From NCBI GenBank assembly GCA_017983515.1, contig JAGOBF010000002.1, positions 62,001 through 126,000 of the forward strand: DNA of 64,000 nt, read 5' to 3'. A program made the position numbers and the translations under genes. Below the pieces are notes generated by a model, which saw only the letters and a program-made list of their open reading frames with translations, was not told the DNA's origin and made no database searches. Positions 1 to 8,818 of this stretch are shown here, one piece after another; positions within the stretch are counted from its first letter, which is position 1; every line of letters begins with the position of its first letter. This DNA is from Promineifilum sp. Its GTDB lineage: Bacteria; Chloroflexota; Anaerolineae; Promineifilales; Promineifilaceae.

Positions 1-1
1 T

Positions 2-826
2 GGCATGTACCGGCTGTTGACCAGCTATCTGGCCGATACGCCGTGGGCCGGCAAACTGGTGTCGGCCGCGCCCATCATCGCCGCCTTGCGCGGCCGCAAG
101 ACGCCGGCCGAGATAGAACGTGTGCGCCGGGCGGTGGAGACGACGGAGCGGATATTCGACGAGATCGAAGCCTTCGTCCGGCCGGGCATGACCCAAAAGC
201 ATATCGCCGATTTCGTCCACGAGCGTATCGACGGCATGGGACTGGATTATGCCTGGCCCAAGCCGTTTAATCCCATTGTCACCTGTGGGCCTGAATCGGC
301 CGGGGGCCACGCCGCGCCGGGCGACGTCGCCCTGCAACGTGGTCACACCTTACATATCGATCTGGGCATCAAGCAGAATGGCTACTGCTCCGACATCCAA
401 CGCATGTGGTACGTCCTGGGGGAGGGTGAAGATGCGGCCCCACCCGACGTCCAGCGCGCGTTCGACGTGGTGCTGGGGGCGATTCAAGCGGGCGAAGTGG
501 CCCTCCGCTGTGGCGCGGCCGGGTGGCAGGTCGATGAGGTGGCCCGCGAGTTCATCGTTGACAATGGCTATCCCGAATATATGCACGCCTTGGGGCATTT
601 GCTGGGCCGCTCGGCCCACGATGGTGCTACCGTGCTTGGCCCCCGCTGGGAACGATATAAAGGCATCTGTGACCTGGAAGTCGAGGCGGGCAATATCTTT
701 ACCCTGGAATTGCACGTCATCGTGCCGGAGCGCGGGATGATGAGTCTGGAAGAGGACGTAGTCGTCACCGAAACGGGCGTCGACTATCTGAGCACACCCC
801 AAACGAGCCTGCGTTACATTCGCTAA
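2..826 (+). CDS. M24-family metallopeptidase (Xaa-Pro aminopeptidase-like), 5'-truncated by window edge
   Basis: The C-terminal pita-bread domain of an M24 peptidase. Counting from the Met codon at position 5, the five expected metal ligands are visible: Asp119 (HIDLG), Asp130 (YCSD), His198 in HALGHLLG, Glu235 (FTLEL) and Glu250 (LEED). Such enzymes remove N-terminal residues, usually next to proline, in the cytosol with a dinuclear metal centre. The reading frame stays open to the window edge and family members usually carry an extra N-terminal domain of 100 or more residues. The true start is therefore probably outside and the Met at 5 is internal. The exact substrate (Xaa-Pro peptidase, prolidase or creatinase-like) cannot be decided. 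No terminator is obvious after the stop. Confidence 0.85.
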   Translation, partial: GMYRLLTSYLADTPWAGKLVSAAPIIAALRGRKTPAEIERVRRAVETTERIFDEIEAFVRPGMTQKHIADFVHERIDGMGLDYAWPKPFNPIVTCGPESAGGHAAPGDVALQRGHTLHIDLGIKQNGYCSDIQRMWYVLGEGEDAAPPDVQRAFDVVLGAIQAGEVALRCGAAGWQVDEVAREFIVDNGYPEYMHALGHLLGRSAHDGATVLGPRWERYKGICDLEVEAGNIFTLELHVIVPERGMMSLEEDVVVTETGVDYLSTPQTSLRYIR

Positions 827-933
827 TACCTTTGTCCCCGATCGTTATTTCAACAAGCGCTTCGCGACGGACGTAGGTTAAGTGGCGGACGGGCCATTAT
901 CCCGCGCTATTGTGGAGAGCGTGACGGGACGGC

Positions 934-1143
934 TCATAACCTGGATATGACGTGTTCTTCGAGGTCGCTGAGGCGCGCCTGGGCCTGGGCATACCTGTCC
1001 AACAGATCGAGCGCGCCTTCTTCCAAGGAAGTGCTTTTCTGATAGTACCATACGATCAGAGCGGTCAATGATGCGATGATAAAGCCGATAATAAAAGTCG
1101 AGCGTCTCCAATTACACATAAGCGTTTCTATTACCCTGCCCAT
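934..1143 (-). CDS. small single-pass membrane protein, unknown function
   Basis: A 69-residue ORF with one strongly hydrophobic stretch (about residues 16-34, FIIGFIIASLTALIVWYY). A short acidic helical tail rich in Leu, Glu and Ala follows and could form a coiled coil. It starts 12 bp after the stop of the gene at 1156-1539 on the same strand, which suggests co-transcription and translational coupling. An alternative start at 1119 (MCNWRR) would shorten it by 8 residues. No family was recognised. The coding call rests on the clear membrane helix plus the operon-like spacing, so it is moderately sure. Confidence 0.5.
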   Translation of the reverse strand: MGRVIETLMCNWRRSTFIIGFIIASLTALIVWYYQKSTSLEEGALDLLDRYAQAQARLSDLEEHVISRL

Positions 1144-1155
1144 AATGGCGGGCCA

Positions 1156-1539
1156 TCAAACTTTAGACTTGCTCCCTGAATTGACCAGATAGCGATTAAT
1201 CGCCTCGCGCGCCGCCGGCAAGTGCTGCATAGCGCGCCAGTCGCCGGGAATGTTGGCGGGGGCATCAATTTCCAGTAACAGACGAAACGGATCGGTGGCG
1301 GTGGCTTTGCCGGCCGCCTGGGTCAGTTGCCAGTAGGGCCGCAACACTGCCTCCCACTGGGGATATTGCTCTTTGAGCCACGGCCACACCTGTTCATAGT
1401 CGGCCGTCGCCGCCGTCACGGATATTTTGCTGCGATAGACGTCGATGATGAGGCGCTCCAGTATGTCCCATTGCTCGACGAAGGCGAGAAATGGCCGGTC
1501 ATCTGACTTCGTGCCGAGGAATTTGGAGAATGGATTCAT
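1156..1539 (-). CDS. hypothetical protein, 127 aa
   Basis: A soluble, mostly helical protein without signal peptide or membrane helix. It is rich in Trp (EQWDILERL, QVWPWLKEQYPQWEAVLRPYW), which suggests a compact folded domain rather than a spurious ORF. It is not recognised as a known family. It has its own candidate promoter upstream (-10 at 1582-1577 on the minus strand), is divergent from the his operon, and is followed after 12 bp by a small membrane protein gene. The two may work together, but nothing in the sequence says at what. Confidence 0.65.
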   Translation of the reverse strand: MNPFSKFLGTKSDDRPFLAFVEQWDILERLIIDVYRSKISVTAATADYEQVWPWLKEQYPQWEAVLRPYWQLTQAAGKATATDPFRLLLEIDAPANIPGDWRAMQHLPAAREAINRYLVNSGSKSKV

Positions 1540-1576
1540 AAGTTAACGCCCTCATTAAGGCTAATCCTTGAATCTG

Positions 1577-1604
1577 ATTATAGCAGGCCGACGGCCGGTG
1601 GAAA
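1577..1604 (-). promoter_or_regulatory. sigma-70-type promoter for the 1539-1156 gene
   Basis: On the minus strand a perfect TATAAT (1582-1577) lies 16 bp downstream of TTTCCA (1604-1599), a weak -35 box. The -10 box is about 38 bp upstream of the start codon of the hypothetical gene. The -10 match is exact; the -35 match is poor, so confidence is moderate. Confidence 0.4.
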
Positions 1605-1688
1605 CGTTGTTTAATCTGGAAGCCGGATGAGGCGAGGGAATTCGGGCCTCACTCGCGTGGCTTGCCCTTGAAGCGCGTAATCGTCTCG

Positions 1689-1717
1689 TTGACGCGCTCA
1701 TATCGATATGCTAGACT
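1689..1717 (+). promoter_or_regulatory. his operon promoter
   Basis: TTGACG at 1689-1694 and TAGACT at 1712-1717 are separated by 17 bp, a good sigma-70-type match (5/6 and 4/6). Transcription would begin at about 1724, directly at the ATG of the his leader ORF at 1725, so the leader message would be leaderless. This fits the absence of a Shine-Dalgarno sequence before that ATG. Confidence 0.55.
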
Positions 1718-1724
1718 CTTGCGC

Positions 1725-1811
1725 ATGCTCTTAACCTGTGCGTCCACTGGCTGGCTCGGCCGCCCGACCCACCACCATCACCCTATGGTTGTTGAACGTT
1801 GCCCGGGTTGA
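1725..1811 (+). CDS. hisL: his operon leader peptide (28 aa, four consecutive His codons)
   Basis: A short ORF starts at ATG 1725 and stops with TGA at 1809-1811. Codons 16-19 (1770-1781) are CAC CAC CAT CAC, four histidines in a row, a composition typical of his-operon attenuation leader peptides. It lies between the promoter and an intrinsic terminator that precedes hisG. The stop codon sits in the segment 1807-1813, which can pair with 1855-1861, the loop-side part of the 5' arm of the terminator. A ribosome reaching the stop codon would cover that segment and leave the terminator free; one stalled at the His codons would leave the alternative helix free to form. No ribosome binding site is visible upstream; leaderless initiation is likely. 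Too short for usual gene callers. Confidence 0.75.
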   Translation: MLLTCASTGWLGRPTHHHHPMVVERCPG

Positions 1812-1849
1812 GGCCACCGGTGAACCGGTGGCATACGCGAGAAATCAGC

Positions 1850-1880
1850 ACCCTCCTCAGCTCCTGGGGAGGGTTTTTTT
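1850..1880 (+). terminator. his attenuator: intrinsic terminator in the hisG leader
   Basis: Arms 1850-1859 and 1865-1874 form a 10-bp stem with one G-T wobble and a 5-nt loop, followed by seven T (1874-1880). It ends 15 nt before the hisG ATG, so it can only work as a conditional terminator. Just upstream, 1813-1832 is a perfect 8-bp hairpin (loop TGAA). The flanking segment 1807-1813 can pair with 1855-1861 (7 bp, one wobble) and would open the terminator. Together with the His-rich leader ORF this is a textbook ribosome-mediated attenuator. Confidence 0.8.
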
Positions 1881-1895
1881 ATTTGATGAGGGATT

Positions 1896-2954
1896 ATGAC
1901 ACGAACCGACATTCGTCTGGCATTACCCAGCAAGGGTATCCTGCAGGACGGAGCCATCGCGTTTCTGGAGGCCTGCGGGCTGAGAGTTTACCGGCCAAAT
2001 CCGCGACAGTATGCGGCGACGATTCCCAGCCTGCCGGGCGTCGTCGTGTTGTTCCAGCGGCCAGGCGACATCGTTACCAGTGTGCAAGCGGGAAGCATTG
2101 ATTTCGGCATCACCGGCTATGACGTGCTGGCCGAGAAAGGGGCGGCGACTGGGGGGCCGGTGCTGGTCATACACGACGATCTTGGCTTCGGGGCTTGCAC
2201 ACTAAATCTGGCCGTGCCCGAGACGGCCCAGGCGCACTCCATTGCCGACCTGCGCCAATGGGCTCAAGAATCAGCTACTGCCGGACAGATCATTCGCATA
2301 GCCACCAAGTTCCCGCACGTGACGGCTACCTTCCTTGATCAGAATGAGATCGGCCCTTTCCAGTTAATCACTGTTGACGGAACACTGGAGATCGCCCCGG
2401 CTATCGGTTATGCTGATCTCATCTGCGACCTTGTATCGTCGGGTATCACCTTGCGTGATAATCACTTGCGGATATTAGATGGGGGGGAGGTCTTGCGTTC
2501 GCAGGCGGTGCTCATCGCCAATCGTCTGGCCCTGCGAGCGCGGCCCGAAGTTCTGGCCATCGCCCGGCATTTTTTGGAGTATATTGAGGCTTACTCGCGG
2601 GCCAGGGGATCGTTTCTGATCACGGCTAATATGCGCGGAGACTCGGCCGAGGCCATCGCCCAGCGTATGTTCGCCCAAACCAGCCTGGGCGGCTTGCAAG
2701 GCCCGACAGTCGCCCCAGTCGTCGCGCGGGAACACCTGCGGTCGGAGGCGACATGGTTCGCCATCAACATCATTGTCCGCCAGGAAAAACTGTTTGAGGC
2801 CGTTGACGAGCTGCGGGCCATTGGGGGCAGTGGTGTCGTCGTCGTGCCCTGCGCCTATATTTTCGAGGAGGAGCCGGTTCGTTTTCGCGCCATGCTAGAC
2901 GCCTTGGCGAAGCCGGATGGCGCTTCCGTTCTCAACCAAACGAGTTCATCATGA
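1896..2954 (+). CDS. hisG: ATP phosphoribosyltransferase, long form
   Basis: First enzyme of histidine biosynthesis: it joins ATP and PRPP to give N1-(5-phosphoribosyl)-ATP and is the feedback-controlled step in the cytosol. The N-terminal catalytic part begins LALPSKGIL and includes GSIDFGITGYD. The PRPP-loop region reads TVDGTLEIAPAIGYADLICDLVSSG. The C-terminal part (about 275-330, FEAVDELRAIGGSGVVVVP) is the ACT-like regulatory domain of the long HisG form, so no HisZ partner is needed. At 352 residues it is longer than the usual 290-300, mainly through a C-terminal tail. The ATG at 1896 follows GAGGG and the attenuator. Its stop overlaps hisD by 4 bp. Confidence 0.93.
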   Translation: MTRTDIRLALPSKGILQDGAIAFLEACGLRVYRPNPRQYAATIPSLPGVVVLFQRPGDIVTSVQAGSIDFGITGYDVLAEKGAATGGPVLVIHDDLGFGACTLNLAVPETAQAHSIADLRQWAQESATAGQIIRIATKFPHVTATFLDQNEIGPFQLITVDGTLEIAPAIGYADLICDLVSSGITLRDNHLRILDGGEVLRSQAVLIANRLALRARPEVLAIARHFLEYIEAYSRARGSFLITANMRGDSAEAIAQRMFAQTSLGGLQGPTVAPVVAREHLRSEATWFAINIIVRQEKLFEAVDELRAIGGSGVVVVPCAYIFEEEPVRFRAMLDALAKPDGASVLNQTSSS

Positions 2955-4276
2955 TCACGATCTATTCTGTGGAAGAGGCTCGACGGACCATATTACGCCG
3001 GGATGGGCCACTGGAACCCAGCGTGCCGGCCGCGCTTCGCGACGGCATCACGCGAATATTTGGCGAGGCGCTGACGCCGGCGGCGGCCGTGGAGCGTGTT
3101 CTGCACGATGTGGCGACGCGCGGCGACGCCGCGTTGCAGGAGTGGACGGAGCGCATTGACGGCGTGCGGCTTGATACGTTTGCGGTGGATCCGGCCGACA
3201 TTCGGGCTGCTGCGGCGGCACTCGATGCTGACCTGCGCGATGCCTTGTGTCTGGCGGCCGAGCGAATCCGTGCCTACCACGCTCTGCAACCCATCGCTTC
3301 ATGGACGTCCGACACATTGGGCGGCCGTTTGGGCCAGCGAGTGACGCCGTTGCGGCGAGTGGGCGTCTACGTCCCCGGTGGCACGGCGTCGCTGCCGTCC
3401 TCGCTGCTGATGTCGGTCATCCCGGCGCAGGTGGCGGGCGTGGACGCGATCGTTGTCGTCACGCCGCCGGGGAGCGATGGCCGCGTGCCGCCGATCATAC
3501 TGGCCGCGGCGGCGACGGCGGGCATCGAGACGATCTACACGCTGGGCGGGGCGCAGGCCATCGCCGCACTTGCCTTTGGCACGGAGAGCATCCCTCGGGT
3601 AGACAAGATCGTCGGCCCCGGCAATTTGTTCGTCACGTTGGCGAAACGACAGGTTTTCGGGAGGGTCGGCATCGATGGTCTGAACGGCCCGACGGAGACG
3701 GTTGTCATTGCCGACGCGTCGGCCAATCCGGCCTGGGTCGCGGCCGATCTGCTGGCCCAGGCCGAGCACGACACACTAGCAACGGCTATTCTGCTGACGC
3801 CTTCGCGCCTTCTGGCCGAGGCCGTGCAGACCGAAGTTGCCCGACAGCTGGAGCTCCTGAGCCGGGACCGGGTGATCGCCGTGGCGTTGGCCGGACAAGG
3901 GGGGATAGTCGTCACAAATGATCTGGCCGAGGCGGCCGAGATGGCCGACGCTTTTGCCCCGGAGCATCTCTGTATTGCCACCCGGAACCCCCAGGCGCTG
4001 GCGGATTCGCTGCGCAATGCCGGCGGGTTATTCTTTGGCGAGCGCTCATTCGAGGTGCTGGGCGATTACGTGGCCGGCCCCAGCCACACGATGCCAACCG
4101 GCGGCACGGCCCGCTTTGCTTCGCCGCTCAACGTATTGGACTTTGTGCGCATCACCAGTATCATCGATCTGGATGAGCGGACAGTCAACCAACTGGCCCC
4201 CGTGGCGGCCCGGCTGGCGCGCGCCGAGGGGCTGACCGCCCATGCCGCGGCGGCTGAGATGCGAGTGAGTCGATGA
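2951..4276 (+). CDS. hisD: histidinol dehydrogenase
   Basis: Catalyses the last two steps, histidinol to histidinal to histidine, using two NAD+ and zinc. Family signatures are clear: the GGTASLPSSLLM glycine/serine segment, GGAQAIAALAFGT, DKIVGPGN, and the zinc/catalytic region QAEHD. The C-terminal GPSHTMPTGGTARF segment is also typical. Its 441 residues match the usual 430-440. Start ATG overlaps the hisG stop (ATGA), and its own stop overlaps hisC in the same way, so translation is coupled along the operon. Confidence 0.96.
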   Translation: MITIYSVEEARRTILRRDGPLEPSVPAALRDGITRIFGEALTPAAAVERVLHDVATRGDAALQEWTERIDGVRLDTFAVDPADIRAAAAALDADLRDALCLAAERIRAYHALQPIASWTSDTLGGRLGQRVTPLRRVGVYVPGGTASLPSSLLMSVIPAQVAGVDAIVVVTPPGSDGRVPPIILAAAATAGIETIYTLGGAQAIAALAFGTESIPRVDKIVGPGNLFVTLAKRQVFGRVGIDGLNGPTETVVIADASANPAWVAADLLAQAEHDTLATAILLTPSRLLAEAVQTEVARQLELLSRDRVIAVALAGQGGIVVTNDLAEAAEMADAFAPEHLCIATRNPQALADSLRNAGGLFFGERSFEVLGDYVAGPSHTMPTGGTARFASPLNVLDFVRITSIIDLDERTVNQLAPVAARLARAEGLTAHAAAAEMRVSR

Positions 4277-5397
4277 TCGCCGAGCGTCTTTTGCGTCCCG
4301 ACATCCGCGAGATGGAACCTTATGCGCCCATCGTGCCGTTCGACGTCCTATCGGCGCGGCTTGGTCGCCCGGCAGCCGACATCGTCAAACTGGACGCCAA
4401 CGAAAACCCCTATGGCCCGCCGCCCGGCGTGGCCGCGGCGTTGGCCGCCGAAGCTTACTACCATATCTATCCTGATCCGGAAGCCGGCGTCCTGCGCGAA
4501 AGAATCGAACGGTACGTGGGCGTCCCCAAAGAGTCACTGGTAGCGGGCATGGGTGCGGATGAGCTGATCGATCTCGTCTTGCGGGCCATCCTCATGCCGG
4601 GCGATGCCGTGATCGATTGCCCGCCCTCCTTTGGCATGTATCCCTTTTCCACGGCGGTGAACGGCGGCTCATATGTCTCTGTCCCACGTCTGGCCGACTT
4701 CAGCCTCGACCTTGAGGCTATCGAAAAGGCCGTGGCCCAAACACCGCGCGCCAAAGTGCTGTTCGTTTGTTCGCCTAATAACCCGGACGGCAGCATCGTC
4801 GGTGATCGCACGCTGGGTCGCCTGTTGGCCCTGCCGGTTCTGGTCGTGCTGGATGAGGCCTACATCGACTTTGCCGAGCCGCAGGGGTATGCAAGCCGGG
4901 TATCATGGGTCGGCCGATACGACAATCTGGTCGTGTTGCGTACGTTCAGCAAGCTGGCCGGCCTGGCCGGCCTAAGAGTAGGCTATGGCGTTTTTCCCGA
5001 CTGGTTGCTGCCTCATCTCTGGAAGATCAAGCAGCCGTACAACATCAATGTCGCTGCCTCGCGGGCGGCCGTCGCTGCGTTGGAGGATGTCGATTGGCTA
5101 AAAGAAAAGCTGGGCCTGCTGGTGGCCGAGCGCGAGCGAATTGCGCGGGAGCTGGCGAACTTCGATTTTTTGCGGCCGTATCCCAGTCACTCGAATTTCA
5201 CCCTGTTCCGCGTCTTGGGTCGTTCGGCGGCCGGCCTCCAGCGGGAGCTGGCGGCGGAAGGCGTTCTGGTGCGCCATTTCGACAAGCCGGGCCTCGCCAA
5301 CTGTATTCGAGTCAGCGCCGGGCGGCCGCAGGATACGGAGCGTCTGGTGGCGGCGTTGCAGAAAATAGCCGCGACACAGGAAGATAGTAACTTGTGA
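4273..5397 (+). CDS. hisC: histidinol-phosphate aminotransferase
   Basis: A PLP-dependent class I/II aminotransferase that converts imidazole-acetol phosphate plus glutamate to histidinol phosphate. Visible landmarks are [15 protein letters not shown] near the N-terminus, CSPNNPDGS, the PLP-contacting DEAYIDFAE, and the Schiff-base lysine in [16 protein letters not shown]. The 374-residue length is normal. It overlaps hisD upstream and hisB downstream by 4 bp each (the hisB start is a GTG inside GTGA). Confidence 0.95.
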   Translation: MIAERLLRPDIREMEPYAPIVPFDVLSARLGRPAADIVKLDANENPYGPPPGVAAALAAEAYYHIYPDPEAGVLRERIERYVGVPKESLVAGMGADELIDLVLRAILMPGDAVIDCPPSFGMYPFSTAVNGGSYVSVPRLADFSLDLEAIEKAVAQTPRAKVLFVCSPNNPDGSIVGDRTLGRLLALPVLVVLDEAYIDFAEPQGYASRVSWVGRYDNLVVLRTFSKLAGLAGLRVGYGVFPDWLLPHLWKIKQPYNINVAASRAAVAALEDVDWLKEKLGLLVAERERIARELANFDFLRPYPSHSNFTLFRVLGRSAAGLQRELAAEGVLVRHFDKPGLANCIRVSAGRPQDTERLVAALQKIAATQEDSNL

Positions 5398-5990
5398 ATC
5401 AACGACGCGCGACGATCAAACGACGAACGAACGAGACCGACATCACTATCACCATTGATCTCGACGGCCGTGGCACCTGTGAGGTAGCGACGGGTATCGG
5501 TTTTCTCGACCATATGCTCGCCGCGTTTGCCGTTCACGGGCTTTTCGACCTGAACGTGAGTGCCGTGGGCGATCTGCACATTGACGTGCATCATACCATC
5601 GAAGACGTCGCCATCGTCCTGGGTCAGGCGGTCCACGAGGCCTTGGGTGGGCGCGTGGGCATCCAGCGTGTCGGGCACGCCTACGTCCCGATGGATGAGG
5701 CGCTCGGTTTCGTGGCCATTGATTTGAGCGGCCGTCCTTACACTGTCTTTCGCGCCGAGTGGCGCACGCCGGCCGTCGGTCAATTTCCTACCGATCTGGT
5801 GGAGCACTGGTTCGAATCGTTTGCTGTTCATGCGCGGCTGACGCTCCACGCGCGATGCGAGAACAATCGCAACGATCATCATGGGGCCGAAGCGTTGTTC
5901 AAGGCGCTGGCGCGGGCCTTGCGCATGGCCGTGGATGTCGATCCGCGCCGCGTCGGTGTCCCGTCAACGAAGGGGACTCTGTCACGATGA
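5394..5990 (+). CDS. hisB: imidazoleglycerol-phosphate dehydratase (monofunctional)
   Basis: Dehydrates imidazole-glycerol phosphate to imidazole-acetol phosphate. The metal-binding repeats typical of IGPD are present: GFLDHML with DVHHTIEDV, and [11 protein letters not shown] with [19 protein letters not shown]. At 198 residues it is the monofunctional bacterial type, without a fused histidinol-phosphatase. No hisN-type phosphatase gene lies in the window, so that step must be encoded elsewhere. It starts with GTG at 5394, overlapping the hisC stop. Confidence 0.95.
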   Translation: MNQRRATIKRRTNETDITITIDLDGRGTCEVATGIGFLDHMLAAFAVHGLFDLNVSAVGDLHIDVHHTIEDVAIVLGQAVHEALGGRVGIQRVGHAYVPMDEALGFVAIDLSGRPYTVFRAEWRTPAVGQFPTDLVEHWFESFAVHARLTLHARCENNRNDHHGAEALFKALARALRMAVDVDPRRVGVPSTKGTLSR

Positions 5991-6643
5991 CGGGCCTGAC
6001 CGGCGAAAAACGGGTGACGATGGTGGACTATGGCGGCAGCAATCTGCGCTCGGTGCAAAAAGCATTTGAAGCCGTTGGCGTCACGCCTGAAGTGACGTCC
6101 AACCCGGATATAGTTCGTCGCGCGGCGCGGCTGGTGCTGCCTGGCGTCGGCGCCTTCAGACCGGGGATAGACGCCCTGCGGTCGCGCGGGCTGGACGAGG
6201 CCATTGTTGAGGCCGTGGCGAAAGGCACTCTGTTACTGGGTATTTGCCTGGGCATGCAGCTGTTGTTTGCAGAAAGCGAGGAGATGGGACGGCATAAGGG
6301 CCTTGGTCTTCTAGCGGGACAAGTGGTGGCGTTCGTGGGCCGCCCGTCCACGGCCGAGAATCCAGGCCTGAAGGTGCCGCACATGGGCTGGAACCGGATT
6401 CGCCATGAAGGAGAGCATCCTCTGTTGGCGGGCGTTGGCAATGGGTCATATGTCTACTTTGTCCACTCCTATTACTGTGCGCCGTCTAACCCGGAGGATA
6501 TGCTGGCGACCACCGATTACGGCGTGGAATTTGCCGCGATCGTCGGCCGCGACCGCCTCTACGGCATCCAGTTCCATCCGGAAAAAAGCCACCGGATCGG
6601 GTTGGCTATCCTGCGCAACTTTGCCGAGATGGCGACGGGATAA
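5987..6643 (+). CDS. hisH: imidazole glycerol phosphate synthase, glutaminase subunit
   Basis: A class I glutamine amidotransferase that supplies ammonia to HisF. The nucleophile elbow [10 protein letters not shown] carries the catalytic Cys, and GIQFHPEKS carries the His and Glu of the triad. The start ATG at 5987 overlaps the hisB TGA by 4 bp, as elsewhere in this operon. Upstream in-frame Met codons would lie inside hisB and are rejected. That gives 218 residues, slightly longer than the usual ~200 through a short N-terminal lead before [10 protein letters not shown]. Confidence 0.94.
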   Translation: MTGLTGEKRVTMVDYGGSNLRSVQKAFEAVGVTPEVTSNPDIVRRAARLVLPGVGAFRPGIDALRSRGLDEAIVEAVAKGTLLLGICLGMQLLFAESEEMGRHKGLGLLAGQVVAFVGRPSTAENPGLKVPHMGWNRIRHEGEHPLLAGVGNGSYVYFVHSYYCAPSNPEDMLATTDYGVEFAAIVGRDRLYGIQFHPEKSHRIGLAILRNFAEMATG

Positions 6644-6644
6644 T

Positions 6645-7382
6645 ATGGACTTCACAATTTACCCGGCAATCGATCTGCGTCAGGGCCGCGTCGTACGGTT
6701 GCAATTGGGCGATCCCGACCGGCAGACGATCTTTGGCGACGATCCGGTGGCCGTGGCCGGCCGCTGGCTCGATGCCGGGGCGCGCTGGATTCACGTCGTC
6801 AATCTCGATGGGGCGTTTGCCGAGGAGGCAAGCGCCAATTGGGCGGCCCTGGAGCGGCTGGGCAAGTTACCGGTGCGGCTGCAATTTGGAGGCGGCATCC
6901 GGGCAACGGCCGAGGTCGACCGGGCGCTGGCCTGCGGCGTCAGTCGCGTCGTGCTGGGCACGGCCGCCCTCGAACGACCGGCGCTGGTGGCCGAGTCCAT
7001 CGAACGTTTCGGCGGCGAGTGCGTGGCCGTGGGTATCGACGCCCGCGAGGGCCGCGTGCGCACGCGGGGCTGGAAACACGAGACGGCGGTTACGCCGTCA
7101 GATTTGGCCGGAGAGATGGGCCATCTGGGTGTGCGCACGATTATCTATACCGATATCAGTCGCGATGGCGTCTTGAGTGGTGTCAACGTCGCCACGACGG
7201 TCGCTCTGGCCGAGGCTTCGGGGCTGGAGGTCATCGCTTCCGGGGGCGTCAACTCCCTGGCTGACGTTGGCGCGATTGTAAAAGAGGCAGCTTCGGGGAT
7301 AGGCGGCGTCATCATTGGCCGCGCGCTCTACGAAGGACAGGTCAAGCTGGCGGCAGCGCTGGAACTGGCGGCGAGAGGGTAA
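6645..7382 (+). CDS. hisA: ProFAR isomerase
   Basis: 1-(5-phosphoribosyl)-5-[(5-phosphoribosylamino)methylideneamino]imidazole-4-carboxamide isomerase, a TIM-barrel Amadori enzyme. The N-terminal [15 protein letters not shown] carries the first catalytic Asp and YTDISRDG the second. Phosphate-binding GGG/GG motifs appear at QFGGGIR and IASGGVNS. The ATG at 6645 follows the hisH stop by one base and gives 245 residues, the usual size; the earlier in-frame Met codons lie inside hisH. Sister fold of HisF, which follows. Confidence 0.94.
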   Translation: MDFTIYPAIDLRQGRVVRLQLGDPDRQTIFGDDPVAVAGRWLDAGARWIHVVNLDGAFAEEASANWAALERLGKLPVRLQFGGGIRATAEVDRALACGVSRVVLGTAALERPALVAESIERFGGECVAVGIDAREGRVRTRGWKHETAVTPSDLAGEMGHLGVRTIIYTDISRDGVLSGVNVATTVALAEASGLEVIASGGVNSLADVGAIVKEAASGIGGVIIGRALYEGQVKLAAALELAARG

Positions 7383-7387
7383 ACAAT

Positions 7388-8158
7388 ATGCTTGCCAAAC
7401 GGATCATACCTTGCCTGGACGTGAAAGACGGCCGCGTCGTCAAAGGGATCAACTTTGTGGAACTGCGCGACGCCGGCGATCCGGTGGAGCAGGCGAGATT
7501 CTACGATGCCGAAGGCGCCGACGAACTGGTGTTTCTGGATATCACCGCCACTCACGAGGCGCGCGAGACGGTACAGGCTATGTCTCGGGCGGTGGCTGAC
7601 AGCGTGTTCATCCCCTTCACGGTCGGCGGCGGCATCGGCAGCGTCGAGGATATGCGCGCTATCCTCCGGGCAGGGGCCGATAAGGTGAGTATCAATTCGG
7701 CCGCCGTGCGCCGGCCCGACCTGATCGCCGCCGGTGCGGCCCAATTCGGCCGGCAGGCAATCGTCGTCGCCATTGATGCGCGCCGCCGCGCCGATGGACA
7801 AAACGCCTGGGAAGTATTTATCAACGGCGGACGTGTGGCTACGGGAATGGATGCGGTCACCTGGGCGCAGCGGGTCGAGGCCTTGGGCGCGGGCGAAATC
7901 CTGCTGACCAGTATGGATGGCGACGGAACGAAACAGGGCTACGATGTAGCCTTGACGCGAGCGGTGGCCGATGCCGTCGCTATTCCGATCATCGCTTCCG
8001 GAGGAGCGGGCACACCGGAACATTTTGCCGAAGTATTGACCGAGGGCCGGGCCGACGCGGCATTGGCGGCTTCGCTTTTCCACTACCGGCAGTTATCCGT
8101 GGCCGATCTTAAATCCTATTTGATGGAACGAGGGATCACGGTGCGCCATGACGATTGA
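7388..8158 (+). CDS. hisF: imidazole glycerol phosphate synthase, cyclase subunit
   Basis: A TIM-barrel enzyme that uses ammonia from HisH to form imidazole-glycerol phosphate and [21 protein letters not shown] holds the first catalytic Asp and VVAIDARR the second. [12 protein letters not shown] and [13 protein letters not shown] are the usual C-terminal phosphate-binding parts. Its 256 residues are standard. It is preceded by a 5-bp gap after hisA and overlaps hisI by 11 bp. Confidence 0.96.
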   Translation: MLAKRIIPCLDVKDGRVVKGINFVELRDAGDPVEQARFYDAEGADELVFLDITATHEARETVQAMSRAVADSVFIPFTVGGGIGSVEDMRAILRAGADKVSINSAAVRRPDLIAAGAAQFGRQAIVVAIDARRRADGQNAWEVFINGGRVATGMDAVTWAQRVEALGAGEILLTSMDGDGTKQGYDVALTRAVADAVAIPIIASGGAGTPEHFAEVLTEGRADAALAASLFHYRQLSVADLKSYLMERGITVRHDD

Positions 8159-8489
8159 ACTTCGCTACGATGAGCGGGGGCTGATCCCGGCCGTGGTGCA
8201 GGACGCAACTACTTTGGAGGTCTTGATGGTGGCCTACATGAACGCCGAAGCGTTGCGGCTGACGCTGGCAACGAGCGAAGCCCACTTCTGGAGCCGTAGC
8301 CGTCGAACTCTATGGCACAAAGGAGCCACCTCCGGCAACGTACAACGCATTCGACAAATCCGGTATGATTGTGATGCCGACACATTATTACTGCTGGTCG
8401 AGCCGGCCGGCCCGGCTTGCCACACGGGCGAAACGTCCTGTTTCCACCGAACATTGCTTACGACCTCGCCAAAGGAAGACGATAGATGA
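8148..8489 (+). CDS. hisI: phosphoribosyl-AMP cyclohydrolase
   Basis: Opens the adenine ring of PR-AMP (third step). The zinc and magnesium residues lie in the segment from [11 protein letters not shown] to [12 protein letters not shown], with [16 protein letters not shown] as the substrate-binding signature. At 113 residues it is a stand-alone cyclohydrolase. The PR-ATP pyrophosphatase is a separate, overlapping gene (hisE) rather than a HisIE fusion. Confidence 0.95.
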   Translation: MTIELRYDERGLIPAVVQDATTLEVLMVAYMNAEALRLTLATSEAHFWSRSRRTLWHKGATSGNVQRIRQIRYDCDADTLLLLVEPAGPACHTGETSCFHRTLLTTSPKEDDR

Positions 8490-8776
8490 CCGACGCTATC
8501 TACGAATTGGAATCCACCCTCTTGCGCCGCAAGCAATTATCTGTGCCAGAATCGTATACGGCTCGCCTGCTCGCCGCCGGTGAGGATGAGATCATCAAGA
8601 AGATCGGTGAGGAGGCCGTCGAGGTTATTTTGGCGGCCAAGGGACAGGGGGATCAACGGGTGATCGAAGAATCGGCCGACCTCATATTTCACTTGCTCGT
8701 CCTGCTCATTTCTCGCGATCTATCATGGTCGGATGTGGAAAAGGAACTGGAAAGGCGCAAAGTGCCGCGTGAATAG
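8486..8776 (+). CDS. hisE: phosphoribosyl-ATP pyrophosphatase
   Basis: Hydrolyses PR-ATP to PR-AMP (second step). It is a small all-alpha NTP pyrophosphatase of the MazG-like fold with the metal-binding helix [17 protein letters not shown] and the second Glu/Asp helix [16 protein letters not shown]. At 96 residues it is a typical stand-alone HisE. The ATG overlaps the hisI stop by 4 bp. It is the last gene of the his operon; no terminator hairpin separates it from the next gene 43 bp on. Confidence 0.94.
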   Translation: MTDAIYELESTLLRRKQLSVPESYTARLLAAGEDEIIKKIGEEAVEVILAAKGQGDQRVIEESADLIFHLLVLLISRDLSWSDVEKELERRKVPRE

Positions 8777-8818
8777 CGAAGCCGGCTCGATCATCATGCG
8801 TATCGCGCGAACCAAGTC

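Noticed and set aside
1600-1895. Histidyl T-box riboswitch upstream of hisG
   Set aside because: The T-box-like bases are imperfect, no stem I or specifier loop was recognised, and a leader peptide with four His codons explains the terminator better.
5759-5986. Upstream extension of hisH inside hisB
   Set aside because: The 4-bp ATGA overlap at 5987 is the pattern throughout the operon, and the extra 76 residues have no homology pattern.
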